DNA of 64,000 nt from Capilliphycus salinus (GCF_047276495.1 NZ_CP178543.1:7648875-7712874), one strand, 5' to 3'. Positions 26,211-35,311 are shown, counted from the stretch's first letter. Notes: generated by a model not told the origin, from the letters alone. Numbers and translations are program-made.

Positions 26211-27011
26211 TTAATAACGCTGGAAGCGCAAGGCGTCAATGGACTGAGCGGTGAGAAATATCCCCAAAATAATATAACTGCTAAATAAAATAATACTACT
26301 GCTATCCAAAACCCCTCGAATCAAATTGGTGTAGTTGGAAATTAGCGATAAATGAGCCAGGGCACTGCCAAAGTTCCCCCCCACAGTATTCCCGATCAGA
26401 TCCATCACCCACAAAAATAAGACTAAAGCAAAAGTCAAAATCGCCGATAAAAGCGTACTGTCGGTTAAAGAAGAAATAAACATTCCCAACGATAGCACTC
26501 CGGCCGCCAGCAATATTAATCCGGCATGGGCGGTTAGAAAAATAGCGGGAGACATCGGCGGTTGAGCAGCACTTAAGGCGGCGGCTTCCAATGCCATTAA
26601 CGGTAAAATCATGGTGGCGTAGAATGTCAAAACCCCCAATAATTTTCCGGTGGCGACCACCCAGTTGGTAATCGGAGAGGTTGCCAACAGTTCTAAGGTT
26701 CCCCGTTTGCGTTCTTCGGCGTAGAGTCCCATCGACAGCATTGGGAGAACAAATAAAGACATCGAACCCATCAGCCGCAAAAAGACCTGTAAAAATTCAT
26801 AGGGTAAGTCGATGGGCGGGTCGGTAATGCCGTACTGATCGCGAAGGGCGACTTGTTGAATTAACCCGTCAGGACCTAATAATACGGCGACGAAGAAATA
26901 TCCGGTCAATACCCAAAAGACTCCGGCGATCGCATAAGCCAGAGGAGAGGCAAAGTAACTTTGGAGTTCTTTGCGATAAATGGCGATCAGGTTGCTCAGG
27001 GTAACAAGCAT
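26211..27011 (-). CDS. ABC-2 type permease, GldF-like
   Basis: Permease of 266 residues with six hydrophobic segments. Typical ABC-2 features are IYRKELQSYFASPLAYAIAGVFW at the N-terminus and the conserved loop AEERKRGTLELLATSPITNWVVATGK. It lies between the ATPase gene (9 bases after its stop) and the GldG-like gene (2 bases before its ATG), forming one transcription unit. The substrate is unknown. Confidence 0.9.
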   Translation of the reverse strand: MLVTLSNLIAIYRKELQSYFASPLAYAIAGVFWVLTGYFFVAVLLGPDGLIQQVALRDQYGITDPPIDLPYEFLQVFLRLMGSMSLFVLPMLSMGLYAEERKRGTLELLATSPITNWVVATGKLLGVLTFYATMILPLMALEAAALSAAQPPMSPAIFLTAHAGLILLAAGVLSLGMFISSLTDSTLLSAILTFALVLFLWVMDLIGNTVGGNFGSALAHLSLISNYTNLIRGVLDSSSIILFSSYIILGIFLTAQSIDALRFQRY

Positions 27012-27020
27012 AATCGTTGC

Positions 27021-28115
27021 TTAAGGGGTTGAGTCGGGTTCATCGTCTTGTTGATTATTGTCTATGGTATCGGGTTTTTCGTCTAGGGGTTGGCTGTCTT
27101 CTGGTGAAGGTTGAACTTCTGGGGTTGCCGAATCATTTTCGCCTATATTTTCGGGTTCTACCGTTTCTTCGGGAGTTGTTTGTTGAGTTGTCAGTTGGAG
27201 GAATACATCTTCTAGGCTAGCGCGAGTTCGGCGCATTTCGTAGAGGTTGAACCCGCAAGACACGCAAGCGGCAACTATTTCCGGCCCCGGTTCGGTGTTG
27301 GGTTCGCAGAAAATTTGCAGTTGGGTGCGGTTTTCTTGCGGTTCAAGAAGATATTGTAGCGATCGCACGCCGGGTATTTGTTCAAATACGGTTAATTTTT
27401 CCGGGTCTACGGCGCTGTCGAGTTCGAGTTGATATCCCGATCCGGCCGTCAGTTCTTCCATCAGGGTTTCTGGGCTTCCCGTTGCCACCACCTGACCCCG
27501 GTTGATAATTGTCACCCGGTTACAGGTCATGCTGACTTCCGGCAAAATATGGGTCGATAAAACAATGGTATGGTCTCCCGCCAGACTTTTAATTAGGTTG
27601 CGGACTTCGATAATTTGCCTCGGATCTAACCCAACAGTAGGTTCGTCGAGTACGATAACGGGGGGATCGTGTACCAACGCTTGAGCAATTCCCACCCGCT
27701 GACGGTAGCCTTTGGAGAGTTTGCGAATTAGGGATTTTCGCCGCTCCCACAGTCCGCATTTTTTGAGGGCGGTTTCGACGTTGGCTTTGCGATCGCCTGC
27801 CGCAACTCGTTTGATGCGGGCGACAAAATACAAAAAGCTTTCGACGGTCATTTCCGGATACAAGGGCGGGTTTTCCGGCAGATAACCAATCCGTTGGCGA
27901 ACGGCTATCGATTGTTCGTGTACGTCGTAACCCGCAACTTTGGCGGTGCCGCTGGTGGCGGGGAGGTAGCCGGAGAGGATTCGCAGTGTCGTGGTTTTTC
28001 CGGCTCCGTTCGGCCCCAAGAATCCTAAGATTTCTCCCGGTTCGACGGAAAAGGAGACGTCCTGAAGGGCGGGGGTTGAACCGTAAATCTTACACAAATT
28101 TTCGACTTCGATCAT
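27021..28115 (-). CDS. ABC transporter ATP-binding protein, GldA-like
   Basis: ATPase of 364 residues. Walker A is GPNGAGKTT, the Q-loop follows in IGYLPENPPLYPEM, the signature is LSKGYRQRVG, Walker B is VIVLDEPTVGLD and the switch histidine is in LSTHILPEV. The family is usually about 310 residues. This one has an extra acidic tail of about 50 residues (PEETVEPENIGENDSAT to the end) similar in composition to the acidic stretches of the GldG-like and DUF4340 proteins. It is first in the ATPase-permease-GldG unit. Confidence 0.92.
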   Translation of the reverse strand: MIEVENLCKIYGSTPALQDVSFSVEPGEILGFLGPNGAGKTTTLRILSGYLPATSGTAKVAGYDVHEQSIAVRQRIGYLPENPPLYPEMTVESFLYFVARIKRVAAGDRKANVETALKKCGLWERRKSLIRKLSKGYRQRVGIAQALVHDPPVIVLDEPTVGLDPRQIIEVRNLIKSLAGDHTIVLSTHILPEVSMTCNRVTIINRGQVVATGSPETLMEELTAGSGYQLELDSAVDPEKLTVFEQIPGVRSLQYLLEPQENRTQLQIFCEPNTEPGPEIVAACVSCGFNLYEMRRTRASLEDVFLQLTTQQTTPEETVEPENIGENDSATPEVQPSPEDSQPLDEKPDTIDNNQQDDEPDSTP

Positions 28116-28514
28116 GGGCGATGGGTTGAACGGCTTTGATGCGATTAGTAATGAATAGTATCTCAGGTTGGGGTTTTCTCCAATTATATGAGTTTAAGTA
28201 ATTGAAAACCCCGTTTTAGTTCAAAAATTTAAAATTTTCTGTCGTTACAAAAATTAATGTTTAAAAATTATCGCAAATTATTTTCATTTATTTGACGAGT
28301 TGACAGGGGTTTCAGACTCCGGTACAATTTTGATAATCCAAGGGGATGTTCTAAGCTGTTCGCATTTTACCCCCTTCTAAGTCCGATTATTTCGTTTCTC
28401 TCCCCCCTTGACAAACCCTCAAACCACTTTTTTCGACGAACGAGTTTTGTAACCAAATCGTTACATAAAATTGGGTCAATTTGACAAAAACCATAACTTC
28501 TGCATTATCCCCCT
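28116..28514. promoter_or_regulatory. AT-rich spacer upstream of the GldA-like gene
   Basis: The 399-base stretch must contain the promoter of the ABC unit. I see AT-rich sequence and no gene, palindrome or known regulatory motif. Confidence 0.35.
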
Positions 28515-29567
28515 CTATTCTAGAGTTATCGGAGAAACCGATAAGCGACAACAGCGTTCAAGTCGCTGAGAAATCGCCAAAATCCATCCCCCACCCCAAG
28601 CATCCATCACCCCTTCGCTCAAAGCCGGACGCAGGGGCAAATGTCCGGGGGGAGCGGAGATTAAATCAAATAGGGGTTGAGGTTGATTCCATCCAACTTG
28701 TTGTTCAAAACGGAGAGAATCGTCATAATTTTTGCCTGATAAACTGCGCCAAATTTCAGCTTGTGTGCTGAAGCCAAAGCGTCCTTGAGAAAATTTTAGC
28801 CACAAGAAATCAACGGTTTGAATATCCAAACAGGGTAAACTTTGGGTGTCGGATGCGGTTAAATAGCCCCGCTGTTTTTGTCCGGCCAAATCGAGCATAA
28901 AGTTAGAGGTTAATTGATTAGCTGATTGCCAATTTTGATTAATTAACGCCGTTTGCAAGGGGGTATAATTAACCCGTCGTTCGGAAAGTAATTGTAGTTC
29001 AACGATATATTGGGTTGGAACTCCATCCAAATATAAAGCCTGACACAATAAAGCCGCAGCTTCTCCTCGGGTAAGATTGCGGTTGGGATTGAGGGTTTTG
29101 GGATTGGGATAATTAACGATTAAACCGGTTAAAGTGGCTTGGGCGATTAGGGGTTTTGCGGGGTTAGGAATTTCATCGGTATCGAGAAAAGATGAGTTTA
29201 AAATACAGGGGGGTGCGTAGGGTTTTTCTGGGATTAACGCCGAGGTTAAAATTAAAATAGCCTGTAATTTGGTGACGGGTTGATCGGGTTGAAATGTGTT
29301 GTCGGGATAACCGCGAAACAAGCCTTTTTGAACGGCGGTTTGAATCGAAGAATAAGCCCAGTGTTGGGGAGAAAGGTCGGAAAAATTAAGGGTTTTTCGG
29401 GTTAAGGGGAGATTGGGAAACGCCTTGACCGTTAACGCCGCAAATTCGGCGCGAGTTAACTCCCGATCCGGATAAACGCGACCGTCCGGGTAGCCTTGAA
29501 TAATGGATTTTTCCGCTAATTTTAGAATGCAGGATGCACTCCAGTGATTTTGAAGATCTGAAAACAT
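28515..29567 (-). CDS. SLH-domain protein with C-terminal GUN4 domain
   Basis: Protein of about 350 residues. Three SLH repeats come first (FSDLQNHWSASCILKLAEKS with YPDGRVYPDRELTRAEFAAL; FSDLSPQHWAYSSIQTAVQK with YPDNTFQPDQPVTK; a weaker third with NLTRGEAAALLCQAL). Then comes a GUN4-like domain (INQNWQSANQLTSNFML, DLAGQKQRGYLT, VDFLWLKFSQGRFGFSTQ, VGWN, GHLPLRPAL). GUN4 binds porphyrins and stimulates Mg-chelatase. SLH domains bind cell-wall polymers, so the pairing is unusual. No clear signal peptide follows the chosen ATG; a TTG at 29636 would add 23 hydrophobic residues that could supply one. Confidence 0.8.
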   Translation of the reverse strand: MFSDLQNHWSASCILKLAEKSIIQGYPDGRVYPDRELTRAEFAALTVKAFPNLPLTRKTLNFSDLSPQHWAYSSIQTAVQKGLFRGYPDNTFQPDQPVTKLQAILILTSALIPEKPYAPPCILNSSFLDTDEIPNPAKPLIAQATLTGLIVNYPNPKTLNPNRNLTRGEAAALLCQALYLDGVPTQYIVELQLLSERRVNYTPLQTALINQNWQSANQLTSNFMLDLAGQKQRGYLTASDTQSLPCLDIQTVDFLWLKFSQGRFGFSTQAEIWRSLSGKNYDDSLRFEQQVGWNQPQPLFDLISAPPGHLPLRPALSEGVMDAWGGGWILAISQRLERCCRLSVSPITLE

Positions 29568-29863
29568 CAGAAGTTGAGTGAGTTTAAGGATGTGAAAAAA
29601 TAAGGAAATCCCACAGTCAAGTATAACGGAAAACAAGGGATTCTACTCAAAAAAACTGAAATACAATCCCTGTGCTTTATTGCTTGCTTGAGTGTCAACC
29701 CTATCCTCGACTCGTCGGGTTTGTCTATAAAATCAGTAATTCTACGGAAAATAGTCTAAATTTGAATTCCGAGTAAGCTGTTTAATTTCGGTAATTCCCC
29801 GCTAGCTATCTAAGTTTTTTCCGGTTAATGTAGAGATTAGACTTTCTCACCGTCTCTCGGATA

Positions 29864-31036
29864 ATGAAAGATAAAATTAATGCAATTCTCAACGGACTTA
29901 TTCCCAGTCTCACCCAAAATATTTCTACTGCCGCTCAAACGGTACAAGATGGAGTTTCTACGCTGCTCACACCGGGAGCGGGTTTGATTAATAAAAGCAA
30001 CGGTGAAATCAGTCAAAATCCCCAAGCCTTTGGGTTTGCGTTTGAACATTTACAGGCAATTGGTTTTAATCTTAATGCCGCACTCAACAATTCTGAAATT
30101 CGGGCTTATCAAATTCCCGCCGATGGAACCACAAAATATAGCCCGGATATTTATATTGACAAAGTTGGAGAAGTCATCGCACAAATACAAGCCAAAGCCG
30201 GTACCGAGAACTATGTAGCAAAGCAAGCCAACTCCGGTCATTATCAAGGTAAAATTCTCACCAACTTAGAAAATCAAGGGGTGAATAACACCACAATTGT
30301 TATCGAGGTTGATGGGATTAAAAGTTTTCCCGTCAGTCAAGATTTTGCCGCTTGGGTGGCTGAAAATCCCTATTTAGCCGCTGAAATCATGGAAACGGCG
30401 GCATCGGTTGGAGAAATTGGCGGTGCAGGTCTTGAAGGTGCGGCAATTAATGCGGCGATTAATATTTTACTTCAGTCTATTAAAGCTTTAGGCGCTTATT
30501 GTCGGGGAGAACAAGAACTCGCCGCTTCAGAACTCGATAAAATTTTATCCGTTACTATTGATGGTTTAAAAACGGGTTTGATGCGGGGCGTTGCGATTAA
30601 AGTTTTGCAAAAACTAATGAGGGGGAATGCTTTTGCAGCGTTAGGTTTTACAGTGAGTACAGAGGTTTTTCCGGTTTTAATTGAGGTTTTACAGGATAAA
30701 ATTACTCTAGAAGATGCGATTAATAAAGTCGGTTTACGGGTCTTGACATCGGGTTTAATTACCACTGCGGTTATTCTGTTTCCTCCGGTTGGCACGGCAT
30801 TATTGAGTTTATCTATTTTGCAAGCAATTTGGCAGGAAATCGATTCCAAATGGCAGAAATTTATCATAACAACCGCTCAAACAACTGTTAACGCAACTTA
30901 CAAAGGAGTGGAAGCCGGAGTTCAACATATTCGTCAAAATCCTTGGGATTTGTTAGGAAGTTCGGCAGCATCTTCGGCAGCATCTTCGGCGGAAATGCAA
31001 GCGTTACAAGATGAGTTAGATATGCTTTTAGACTAA
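29864..31036 (+). CDS. Uncharacterised protein: nuclease-like N-terminal segment plus hydrophobic helical region
   Basis: Protein of 390 residues, no family name recognised. Residues about 55-120 (AFGFAFEHLQAIGFN, YSPDIYID, VIAQIQAKAG) have the order of a PD-(D/E)xK nuclease core, with PD followed by a hydrophobic strand and QAK instead of ExK. The rest is helical and Gly/Ala-rich, with several likely membrane-inserting stretches (IGGAGLEGAAINAAINILL; LITTAVILFPPVGTALLSLSIL). The C-terminus has a GSSAASSAASSAE repeat. It lies 34 bases upstream of an LRAT-like gene with its own hydrophobic region; the pair is probably one transcription unit. A toxin or defence effector is a hypothesis only. 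Confidence 0.6.
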   Translation: MKDKINAILNGLIPSLTQNISTAAQTVQDGVSTLLTPGAGLINKSNGEISQNPQAFGFAFEHLQAIGFNLNAALNNSEIRAYQIPADGTTKYSPDIYIDKVGEVIAQIQAKAGTENYVAKQANSGHYQGKILTNLENQGVNNTTIVIEVDGIKSFPVSQDFAAWVAENPYLAAEIMETAASVGEIGGAGLEGAAINAAINILLQSIKALGAYCRGEQELAASELDKILSVTIDGLKTGLMRGVAIKVLQKLMRGNAFAALGFTVSTEVFPVLIEVLQDKITLEDAINKVGLRVLTSGLITTAVILFPPVGTALLSLSILQAIWQEIDSKWQKFIITTAQTTVNATYKGVEAGVQHIRQNPWDLLGSSAASSAASSAEMQALQDELDMLLD

Positions 31037-31070
31037 CAAAAATTCAAGTTTAATTTAAAAAAGGATAACG

Positions 31071-32081
31071 ATGAATAATTTTAAACTCGGACAAATCGTC
31101 AAACAAAATTACGGGGCGATCGCTCACTACGCGATTGTGATTGCAGAAAATCGCACGGTGGGTTGGGTGAATAATTCCACCTTAGAGGTAAAACCGATAG
31201 AAGCAGAAGGTTGGAGTACGGTAAAAGTTAGAGGAGAAACCTTTGATTTTGACCGAATTAAACAGAATATAAAATCCTTCAAAATCGCCTTAGAAGCGGG
31301 AAATATTCGTTCCTATCATCCCACAGAATTTAACTGCGAACATTGGGCGACTTTAATGGTCACAGGAAAGGCTTATTCTACCCAGTCGGGAACGGTGAAA
31401 TTTGCCACTCCGACTATTGTTGGAGGTGTGATGATTGGGATTGGAAGTTCAGCCGGAACAGTGGTAACAGTTGCCTCAACTTTGGGCGTTGCTGCCTCTA
31501 CCGGAACGGCGATCGGTTCTTTAAGCGGTGCCGCAGCCACAAACGCGGCTTTAGCCTGGTTGGGTGGGGGAACGCTGGCATCCGGTGGCGGTGGAATAGC
31601 AGCGGGGACGGCAATTGTTTCTGCCGTGTCTACCGGGGGAGCGGTAATTGCGATCGCGGGCGTGGGAATTATTGGTAAACAGATTTGGGATAATCTTAGT
31701 GAAGAACAGCGTCAAGAAATTGTCGAAAAAATAAATAATTCCACACCCGATGAAATTAAAGTTGCCTACGGAGTAACAGTCGAAAAAGCAATAGAAATGT
31801 TTAATATTACTTCGGGTTGGTTGGGAGAAAGAACATCTTGGGTTGCTGAAGCGGTGGATGCGGCGACTCCCAAACCGATAAAAATGGCTTTTAATCAGAT
31901 GATTACAGCCGGTCAAAATAGCAGTAAAGCTGTTGGAGAACAAGTGAATCAACAGGTTAATTCTGTTGTCAATGCAACTCATAAATGGGGAGAAGAGGTA
32001 AAATCGGAAGTCAGCAAAAACTTTGAAAAGACGGCAAATACAATCAGTTCAATGTTTCCGGGGTTGCCGAAAAAAAGCTAA
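31071..32081 (+). CDS. LRAT/NlpC-P60-like protein with glycine-zipper membrane region
   Basis: Protein of 336 residues. The N-terminal 100 residues look like an LRAT-type permuted NlpC/P60 domain: histidine in GAIAHYAIVIAENRTVGWV and the nucleophile cysteine in EFNCEHWATLMVTG. Such enzymes are thiol acyltransferases, lipases or peptidases. A long Gly/Ala stretch follows (about 113-205; WLGGGTLASGGGGIAAGTAI), a glycine-zipper pattern of membrane-inserting proteins, then a polar helical C-terminus (EEQRQEIVEKINNSTPDEI...). The ATG follows AAAGGATAACG. The preceding gene ends 34 bases upstream. Possible roles are membrane-lipid modification or an effector; neither is shown. Confidence 0.68.
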   Translation: MNNFKLGQIVKQNYGAIAHYAIVIAENRTVGWVNNSTLEVKPIEAEGWSTVKVRGETFDFDRIKQNIKSFKIALEAGNIRSYHPTEFNCEHWATLMVTGKAYSTQSGTVKFATPTIVGGVMIGIGSSAGTVVTVASTLGVAASTGTAIGSLSGAAATNAALAWLGGGTLASGGGGIAAGTAIVSAVSTGGAVIAIAGVGIIGKQIWDNLSEEQRQEIVEKINNSTPDEIKVAYGVTVEKAIEMFNITSGWLGERTSWVAEAVDAATPKPIKMAFNQMITAGQNSSKAVGEQVNQQVNSVVNATHKWGEEVKSEVSKNFEKTANTISSMFPGLPKKS

Positions 32082-32480
32082 AACAAAATTGCGATCGCAC
32101 TCAATAATAATAACTTCAAACGAATTGGTTTTAATGCCACTCTCCGCTTCCCTTTAACCATTCCTTTCTCCTATGATACGGGCTTGATTAATACGTGCTA
32201 TCCGGTGGGGCGGGTTTCCCTGAATCTGGGAGGAGTAGCAAAGATTTTGTAGAACCCGCCCCTACAGAATGATTATTGGTTAGTTGGATATGGTATAAGT
32301 TATAGCGGTTTTGAATTTTTAGAGGCACAGTTGGATTAAAAACCCGGTTTTTGGGATGTACCCGATCGCAAGGGCTATAAATAAATTCAAGAGAATCCTG
32401 ATTTTCTCCAGAACACCCTTTAGCAGAGGTGTAACAGAATCATAGAATCAGCGCAGACGGTTTGGTAGTCACAGATAACG
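32082..32480. other. Spacer with a dispersed palindrome
   Basis: No gene is visible. A copy of the GGGGCGGGTT...AACCCGCCCCTAC family lies at 32205-32266, and a half REP element (AAAAACCCGGTTTTTGG) follows near 32338. The promoter of the beta-helix gene should be near the right end. Confidence 0.6.
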
Positions 32481-34844
32481 ATGACAACAATATATGTCAA
32501 CCCAGCATTGGGAGAAGATCGGGGTGAGGGCAGTCAATCAGCGCCTTTGAAAACCTTGACAGAAGCCTTATCTCAAGCAACATCCGGTACAAGGATACAG
32601 CTTGAGGTAGGAACGTACAACGCCGCCACCGGGGAGATATTTCCCTTAAAAATTCCCTCAGGGGTAATGGTTGTGGGAAATGAGTCCGGAAAAGGTAGCG
32701 GTATTTTAATTGAGGGAAGCGGTGACTATTTGAGTGCGAGTGCAACTCCTCAACGAATCACTTTGTTGTTAGAAAATCAAGCTGAACTGCGAGGTGTTAC
32801 CCTAACAAACAGCGAGATTTCAAGTACGGGGATTTGGTTGGAATCGGTAACGGCAACGATTGCCAATTGTACTTTAATTCACAATAAAGGCAAGGGAATT
32901 TATGCCACAGGTTCGGGTTCTCCGCAGATTTTCAATAATCTGTTCATTGATAACGAAGGCTATGGCATTTTTATCGAAAATACCGTAACCGGAGAAGTTC
33001 AAGGAAATCTCTTTCAAAACACCGGATACGGTCTTGTCATCCAAGATAATGCCGCCCCCCAAATCAGCGATAATGCGATATTTGAAAACCGATCTGGGGT
33101 GTTAATCTCGGGCGATGCCAAACCGATTTTGCGCCGCAATACGATAGAACGCAATAGCAGTGATGGCATGGTCATCGCTGAAAATGCCGCTCCCTATTTG
33201 GGAAGTTCTCAAGATCCGGGGAGAAATACCTTCGGAAAAAATGGCGGATTTGATGTACAAAATACTAGCCGAGTTGCGATCGCTTCTTTTGGCAATCATG
33301 TCAATGGCAATCGCATTCAAGGTAATTTCAATGTTGTTGCTCAGAATTTTACCACAGCTTCAGTTATGACTCTTTACGTTAATTCAACGACAGGAAAGGA
33401 TTCTAACACCGGTACTCAGTCGAGTCCGTTTAAAACCATTACCAAAGCCCTCTCTCAAGCCCAAGCGGGAACGGTTGTGCAGGTTGCGCCGGGAACTTAT
33501 ACCTCCGCCAACGGCGAAAGTTTCCCCTTATTTATTCGGTCCGGGGTGAAGCTGGTTGGAAATGAAGCCGGAAAGGGAAGTAATACTCAAATTACCGGAA
33601 GCGGTCGGTTTACCAGTCCGACGGCTGCCGCTCAAAATATGACCGTTTGGATGGAAAATAATTCGGCGCTGCACGGATTTAGTGTTACGAATGAGGAAAT
33701 TCGGGGAACCGCCGTTTGGATTGAATCGGTTTATTGTACAGTGAGTAAGTGTACCTTTGCTAAATCCAAGCGGGAAGGGGTCTATATTACCGGAACGGCG
33801 ATTCCTGAAATTTTGGATAGCGTGTTTAGCGAAAATGGGGGGAATGGTATTGCTTTGGCCGGAAATGCCAAAGGGGAAATTCGCGGTAATAAGTTTCAAG
33901 ATACCGGATATGCGATCGCCGTGCAAGCTCAAGCGGCGCCGTTAATTGTGGATAATCAAATTACCGGAAATCGCACGGGAATAGTTCTTTCGGGAAGTTC
34001 TAAACCGGTGTTGCGGAAAAATTTAGTCGAAAAGAACCTGCAAGATGGGTTAACGGTGATTGCCGATGCCAATCCGGATTTAGGAAATGATCAAGATCCG
34101 GGTGGGAACGTTTTCCGCGATAATGGGAAGTACGATGTTCAAAATGCGGGTAAGTTTAAGCTGATCTCGATCGGAAATCAAATTAACCCGACTCGCACGA
34201 AGGGAGAGATTGAGTATGCAATTGGTCCGACTCCGACTCCGACTCCGACTCCGACTCCGACTCCGACTCCTGGTGACTTAAAGGATATTAAGGGACACTG
34301 GGCGGAAGCGTTTATTAAAGGGTTGGTGAACTTAAATATTATTAGCGGCTATCCCGATGGTACTTTCCGACCCGATAATAGTTTAACTCGCGCCGAACAC
34401 GCGGCTTTATTGGCCAAGGCGTTTGATTTAACAGCCATTCGTCAGGGGACCGCTTTTAAGGATGTTGCCTCTGATTTTTGGGCGAAAGCGGTGATTGAGA
34501 AAGCCAACCGTGCGGGATTTTTAGCTGGTTTCCCCGATGGTACGTTTCGTCCGAATCAAAATTTAACCCGCGCCCAAGCTATTGTATCATTGGTGAACGG
34601 GTTGAAGTTGACCGGCGGAACCTCTAACTCTCTGCTGGCTTACAGCGATCGCGCCCAAATTCCCAGCTATGCAACCGATGCGGTGGCGACTGCAACCGAA
34701 AAGCGAATGGTTGTCAATTATCCCCGTCGCGATTTATTATCTCCTCAACGGGATATTACTCGCGGAGAAGTGGCGGCGATTTTCTATCAAACGTTAGTCG
34801 CTCAAGGCCGCGTCCAGAGAATTGATTCGCCTTATATTGTCTAA
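32481..34844 (+). CDS. Duplicated DUF1565/beta-helix protein with C-terminal SLH domains
   Basis: Protein of 787 residues in three parts. Residues 1-290 and 293-585 are two copies of one unit: a DUF1565 start (TIYVNPALGEDRGEGSQSAP and TLYVNSTTGKDSNTGTQSSP) followed by right-handed parallel beta-helix repeats. A proline-threonine linker (seven PT units from a CCGACT satellite at 34227-34268) joins these to two or three SLH domains (LKDIKGHWAEAFIKGLVN, YPDGTFRPDNSLTRAEHAAL, DVASDFWAKAVIEKANRAG). SLH anchoring suggests cell-surface display and the beta-helix suggests polysaccharide binding. No signal peptide is visible at the chosen ATG, so the export route is unclear. Confidence 0.87.
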   Translation: MTTIYVNPALGEDRGEGSQSAPLKTLTEALSQATSGTRIQLEVGTYNAATGEIFPLKIPSGVMVVGNESGKGSGILIEGSGDYLSASATPQRITLLLENQAELRGVTLTNSEISSTGIWLESVTATIANCTLIHNKGKGIYATGSGSPQIFNNLFIDNEGYGIFIENTVTGEVQGNLFQNTGYGLVIQDNAAPQISDNAIFENRSGVLISGDAKPILRRNTIERNSSDGMVIAENAAPYLGSSQDPGRNTFGKNGGFDVQNTSRVAIASFGNHVNGNRIQGNFNVVAQNFTTASVMTLYVNSTTGKDSNTGTQSSPFKTITKALSQAQAGTVVQVAPGTYTSANGESFPLFIRSGVKLVGNEAGKGSNTQITGSGRFTSPTAAAQNMTVWMENNSALHGFSVTNEEIRGTAVWIESVYCTVSKCTFAKSKREGVYITGTAIPEILDSVFSENGGNGIALAGNAKGEIRGNKFQDTGYAIAVQAQAAPLIVDNQITGNRTGIVLSGSSKPVLRKNLVEKNLQDGLTVIADANPDLGNDQDPGGNVFRDNGKYDVQNAGKFKLISIGNQINPTRTKGEIEYAIGPTPTPTPTPTPTPTPGDLKDIKGHWAEAFIKGLVNLNIISGYPDGTFRPDNSLTRAEHAALLAKAFDLTAIRQGTAFKDVASDFWAKAVIEKANRAGFLAGFPDGTFRPNQNLTRAQAIVSLVNGLKLTGGTSNSLLAYSDRAQIPSYATDAVATATEKRMVVNYPRRDLLSPQRDITRGEVAAIFYQTLVAQGRVQRIDSPYIV

Positions 34845-34881
34845 GGTTGGCTTAAGTTCTAGAAATTTATCTTCAATTTCT

Positions 34882-34907
34882 GAGGGCGTCTAGTTTTAGA
34901 TGCCCTC
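34882..34907 (+). terminator. Probable intrinsic terminator of the beta-helix/SLH gene
   Basis: GAGGGCGTCTA/TAGATGCCCTC arms with a short TTT-rich loop lie 37 bases after the stop, followed by GGCGTTTTAT. The T-run is short, so termination strength is uncertain. Confidence 0.6.
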
Positions 34908-34929
34908 GGCGTTTTATCTTAACGTCCCC

Positions 34930-35275
34930 AGAAGACCCTCAATTTTATTGACGGGAGAATGACGACATAGTAACCTTAGGTAAGGGTTGTTGACGCAAGG
35001 GAGACACCGGAAACAGTCTTACACTCCGTAATCCCTAAATCTCGTCCGTCACTGGAATAAACGCAAGCCATACGGATTGAGCGTAAAGAAATCAAATAGG
35101 GTAGGGCATACCCGAATTCACGCTTGGGGAGTAGTTCCGTCAAGAGGCTGGCTTGAAAAAGTGTAGTCGGACTAGACATGAAACTGTAAGACCAAAACTA
35201 ACACTGTTAGTGGAGGCAAGATTCAGCCCAAGAATCCCTCGCGTCCGGCGATGGGAGTGTCAAGATAGACTGTGG
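34930..35275 (+). mobile_element. Possible right-end remnant of an IS200/IS605 (TnpB-carrying) element
   Basis: No gene is visible between the SLH protein and psb28. The end of this stretch (AAGAATCCCTCGCGTCC, then GCGATGGGAGTGTCAA at about 35236-35269) has the hairpin and GGGAGTGTCAA ending that I associate with right ends of cyanobacterial IS605-type elements, where the TnpB guide RNA is encoded. A GGGGAGTAGTTCCGTC stretch lies upstream at 35128-35143. No TnpB reading frame survives. The call rests on resemblance from memory and is weak. Confidence 0.35.
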
Positions 35276-35311
35276 GAATTTAACAATTGTTTAAAATCTG
35301 TTGGTGAAATT

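Noticed and set aside
28481..28771. 96-residue plus-strand frame near the GUN4 gene
   Set aside because: It is the antisense shadow of the SLH-GUN4 coding sequence and has no support of its own.
34976..35179. 67-residue minus-strand frame upstream of psb28
   Set aside because: No recognisable domain, no ribosome site, and the region looks like non-coding IS-end or leader sequence.
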